A stretch of DNA of 64,000 nucleotides. Source: Caulobacter sp. (lineage in GTDB: Bacteria; Pseudomonadota; Alphaproteobacteria; Caulobacterales; Caulobacteraceae). The position numbers and the translations under genes are program-made. Of the stretch, positions 63,610-64,000 are shown in pieces (within the stretch, counting starts at the first letter, position 1; each line of letters begins with the position of its first letter). The stretch is taken from NCBI GenBank assembly GCA_030680355.1, contig JAUXVF010000018.1:50832-114831 (forward strand). The letters are read 5' to 3'. The notes under the pieces are model-generated. The model did no database searches and had not been told where the DNA came from. It saw only the letters and a list, made by a program, of their open reading frames with translations.

Positions 63610-63618
63610 CCCGGAGGG
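63610..63618. repeat. Target-site duplication, right copy
   Basis: CCCGGAGGG, identical to 61351-61359, followed by the rest of the broken palindrome, GAGAGG. Confidence 0.75.
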
Positions 63619-63661
63619 AGAGGTGGCCTGGCGGAGCCAGGTCGGAGAGGGAGAAACCGCT

Positions 63662-64000
63662 CTATCCGAACGGAAACCCCGGCCCCCGCCAGCCCAGTTC
63701 CGAAGCGATCAGATCCAGCGCCGCGTCGACGTCCTCCAGCACCAACCGCGCGGGCAGTCGCAGCGTCCGGACGCCCTGCCCTGCCACCCAGGCGTCGCGC
63801 GCGGCGTCGCGCATTCTCTGGTCCTCGTCCTGGTGAACGCCGCCATCAACCTCGACGGCCAGCCTGACCCGGTCGCAGTAGAAGTCGAGCACGTAGGGGC
63901 CGAAGGGATGCTGGCGTCGAAAGCGGAGGCCCTGGAACCGGTTGGCTCGCAGGACGCGCCAGAGAGCCGTCTCGGACGGCGTCATGGCCTGACGATGAGC
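63662..64000 (-). CDS. DUF559 endonuclease-like protein, 5' end uncertain or beyond window
   Basis: The track starts at an ATG (63985) giving 107 residues: LWRVLRANRFQGLRFRRQHPFG, then VLDFYCDRVRLAVEVDGGVHQ with the acidic residues of a Vsr/restriction-like fold (DF, E, D). DUF559 proteins usually have about 15 more N-terminal residues, and the frame stays open to the window edge (five codons), so the true start may lie outside. These small nucleases are common near repeats; function unproven. Between it and the IS lies GGAG-rich repeat sequence. Confidence 0.75.
   Translation of the reverse strand, partial: AHRQAMTPSETALWRVLRANRFQGLRFRRQHPFGPYVLDFYCDRVRLAVEVDGGVHQDEDQRMRDAARDAWVAGQGVRTLRLPARLVLEDVDAALDLIASELGWRGPGFPFG

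Overview
The window reads as a high-GC alphaproteobacterial chromosome of the order Caulobacterales (Caulobacter, Phenylobacterium or Brevundimonas type). The evidence is the gene order rplU-rpmA-obgE-proB-proA-nadD-rsfS-rlmH-M23-ctpA, TonB receptors with carboxypeptidase-like plug domains, SapC, TadG-like proteins, paired M13/M2 metallopeptidases and strong antisense ORF shadowing. The genus cannot be settled by eye. I saw no rRNA, tRNA or CRISPR array.

Layout. 1-10.97 kb: a minus-strand housekeeping block running from an envelope deacetylase-like gene and ctpA back to rplU, with one plus-strand DsbA-like gene. 10.99-12.8 kb: a putative Zur-controlled pair, a metal-permease-like membrane protein plus a histidine-rich COG0523 GTPase. 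12.8-18.1 kb: orphan ExbD, WD40 protein, nitroreductase, MtgA and an M2 peptidase. 18.2-23.5 kb: three tandem TadG-like von Willebrand proteins; the second and third carry two inserted FCCH-like repeats. 23.5-33 kb: hybrid histidine kinase, 2OG-Fe oxygenase, OmpA lipoprotein, Kef-type antiporter, CoA transferase and a GT39 glycosyltransferase. 33-39.7 kb: large TonB receptor, agmatine deiminase/N-carbamoylputrescine amidase operon and class A acid phosphatase. 39.8-43 kb: a second Zur-type site followed by an outer-membrane barrel, a zinc-binding protein and an ABC permease, with no ATPase beside them. 43-51.3 kb: MaoC, SapC, an MDR reductase, a DsbD-like protein, pgi and small proteins. 51.3-55.1 kb: a histidine-rich leader peptide and alternative hairpins ahead of hisS-hisZ-hisG. 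55.1-56.3 kb: a structured non-coding stretch, a small AAA ATPase and palindromic repeats. 56.3-60.7 kb: two tandem M13 peptidases. 60.7-64 kb: a repeat-rich spacer invaded by a 2.25-kb IS1595-type element that carries passenger genes, then a DUF559 nuclease-like gene at the edge.

The most unusual points are the IS1595-like element with a HEPN-like passenger, clean terminal inverted repeats and target duplication; the three-gene TadG/VWA array with inserted repeats; the his leader peptide controlling hisS-hisZ-hisG; two matching Zur-type boxes linking separate zinc loci; two non-ATG (CTG) start candidates in the rsfS-rlmH pair; and the twin-palindrome, multi-hairpin region after hisG.
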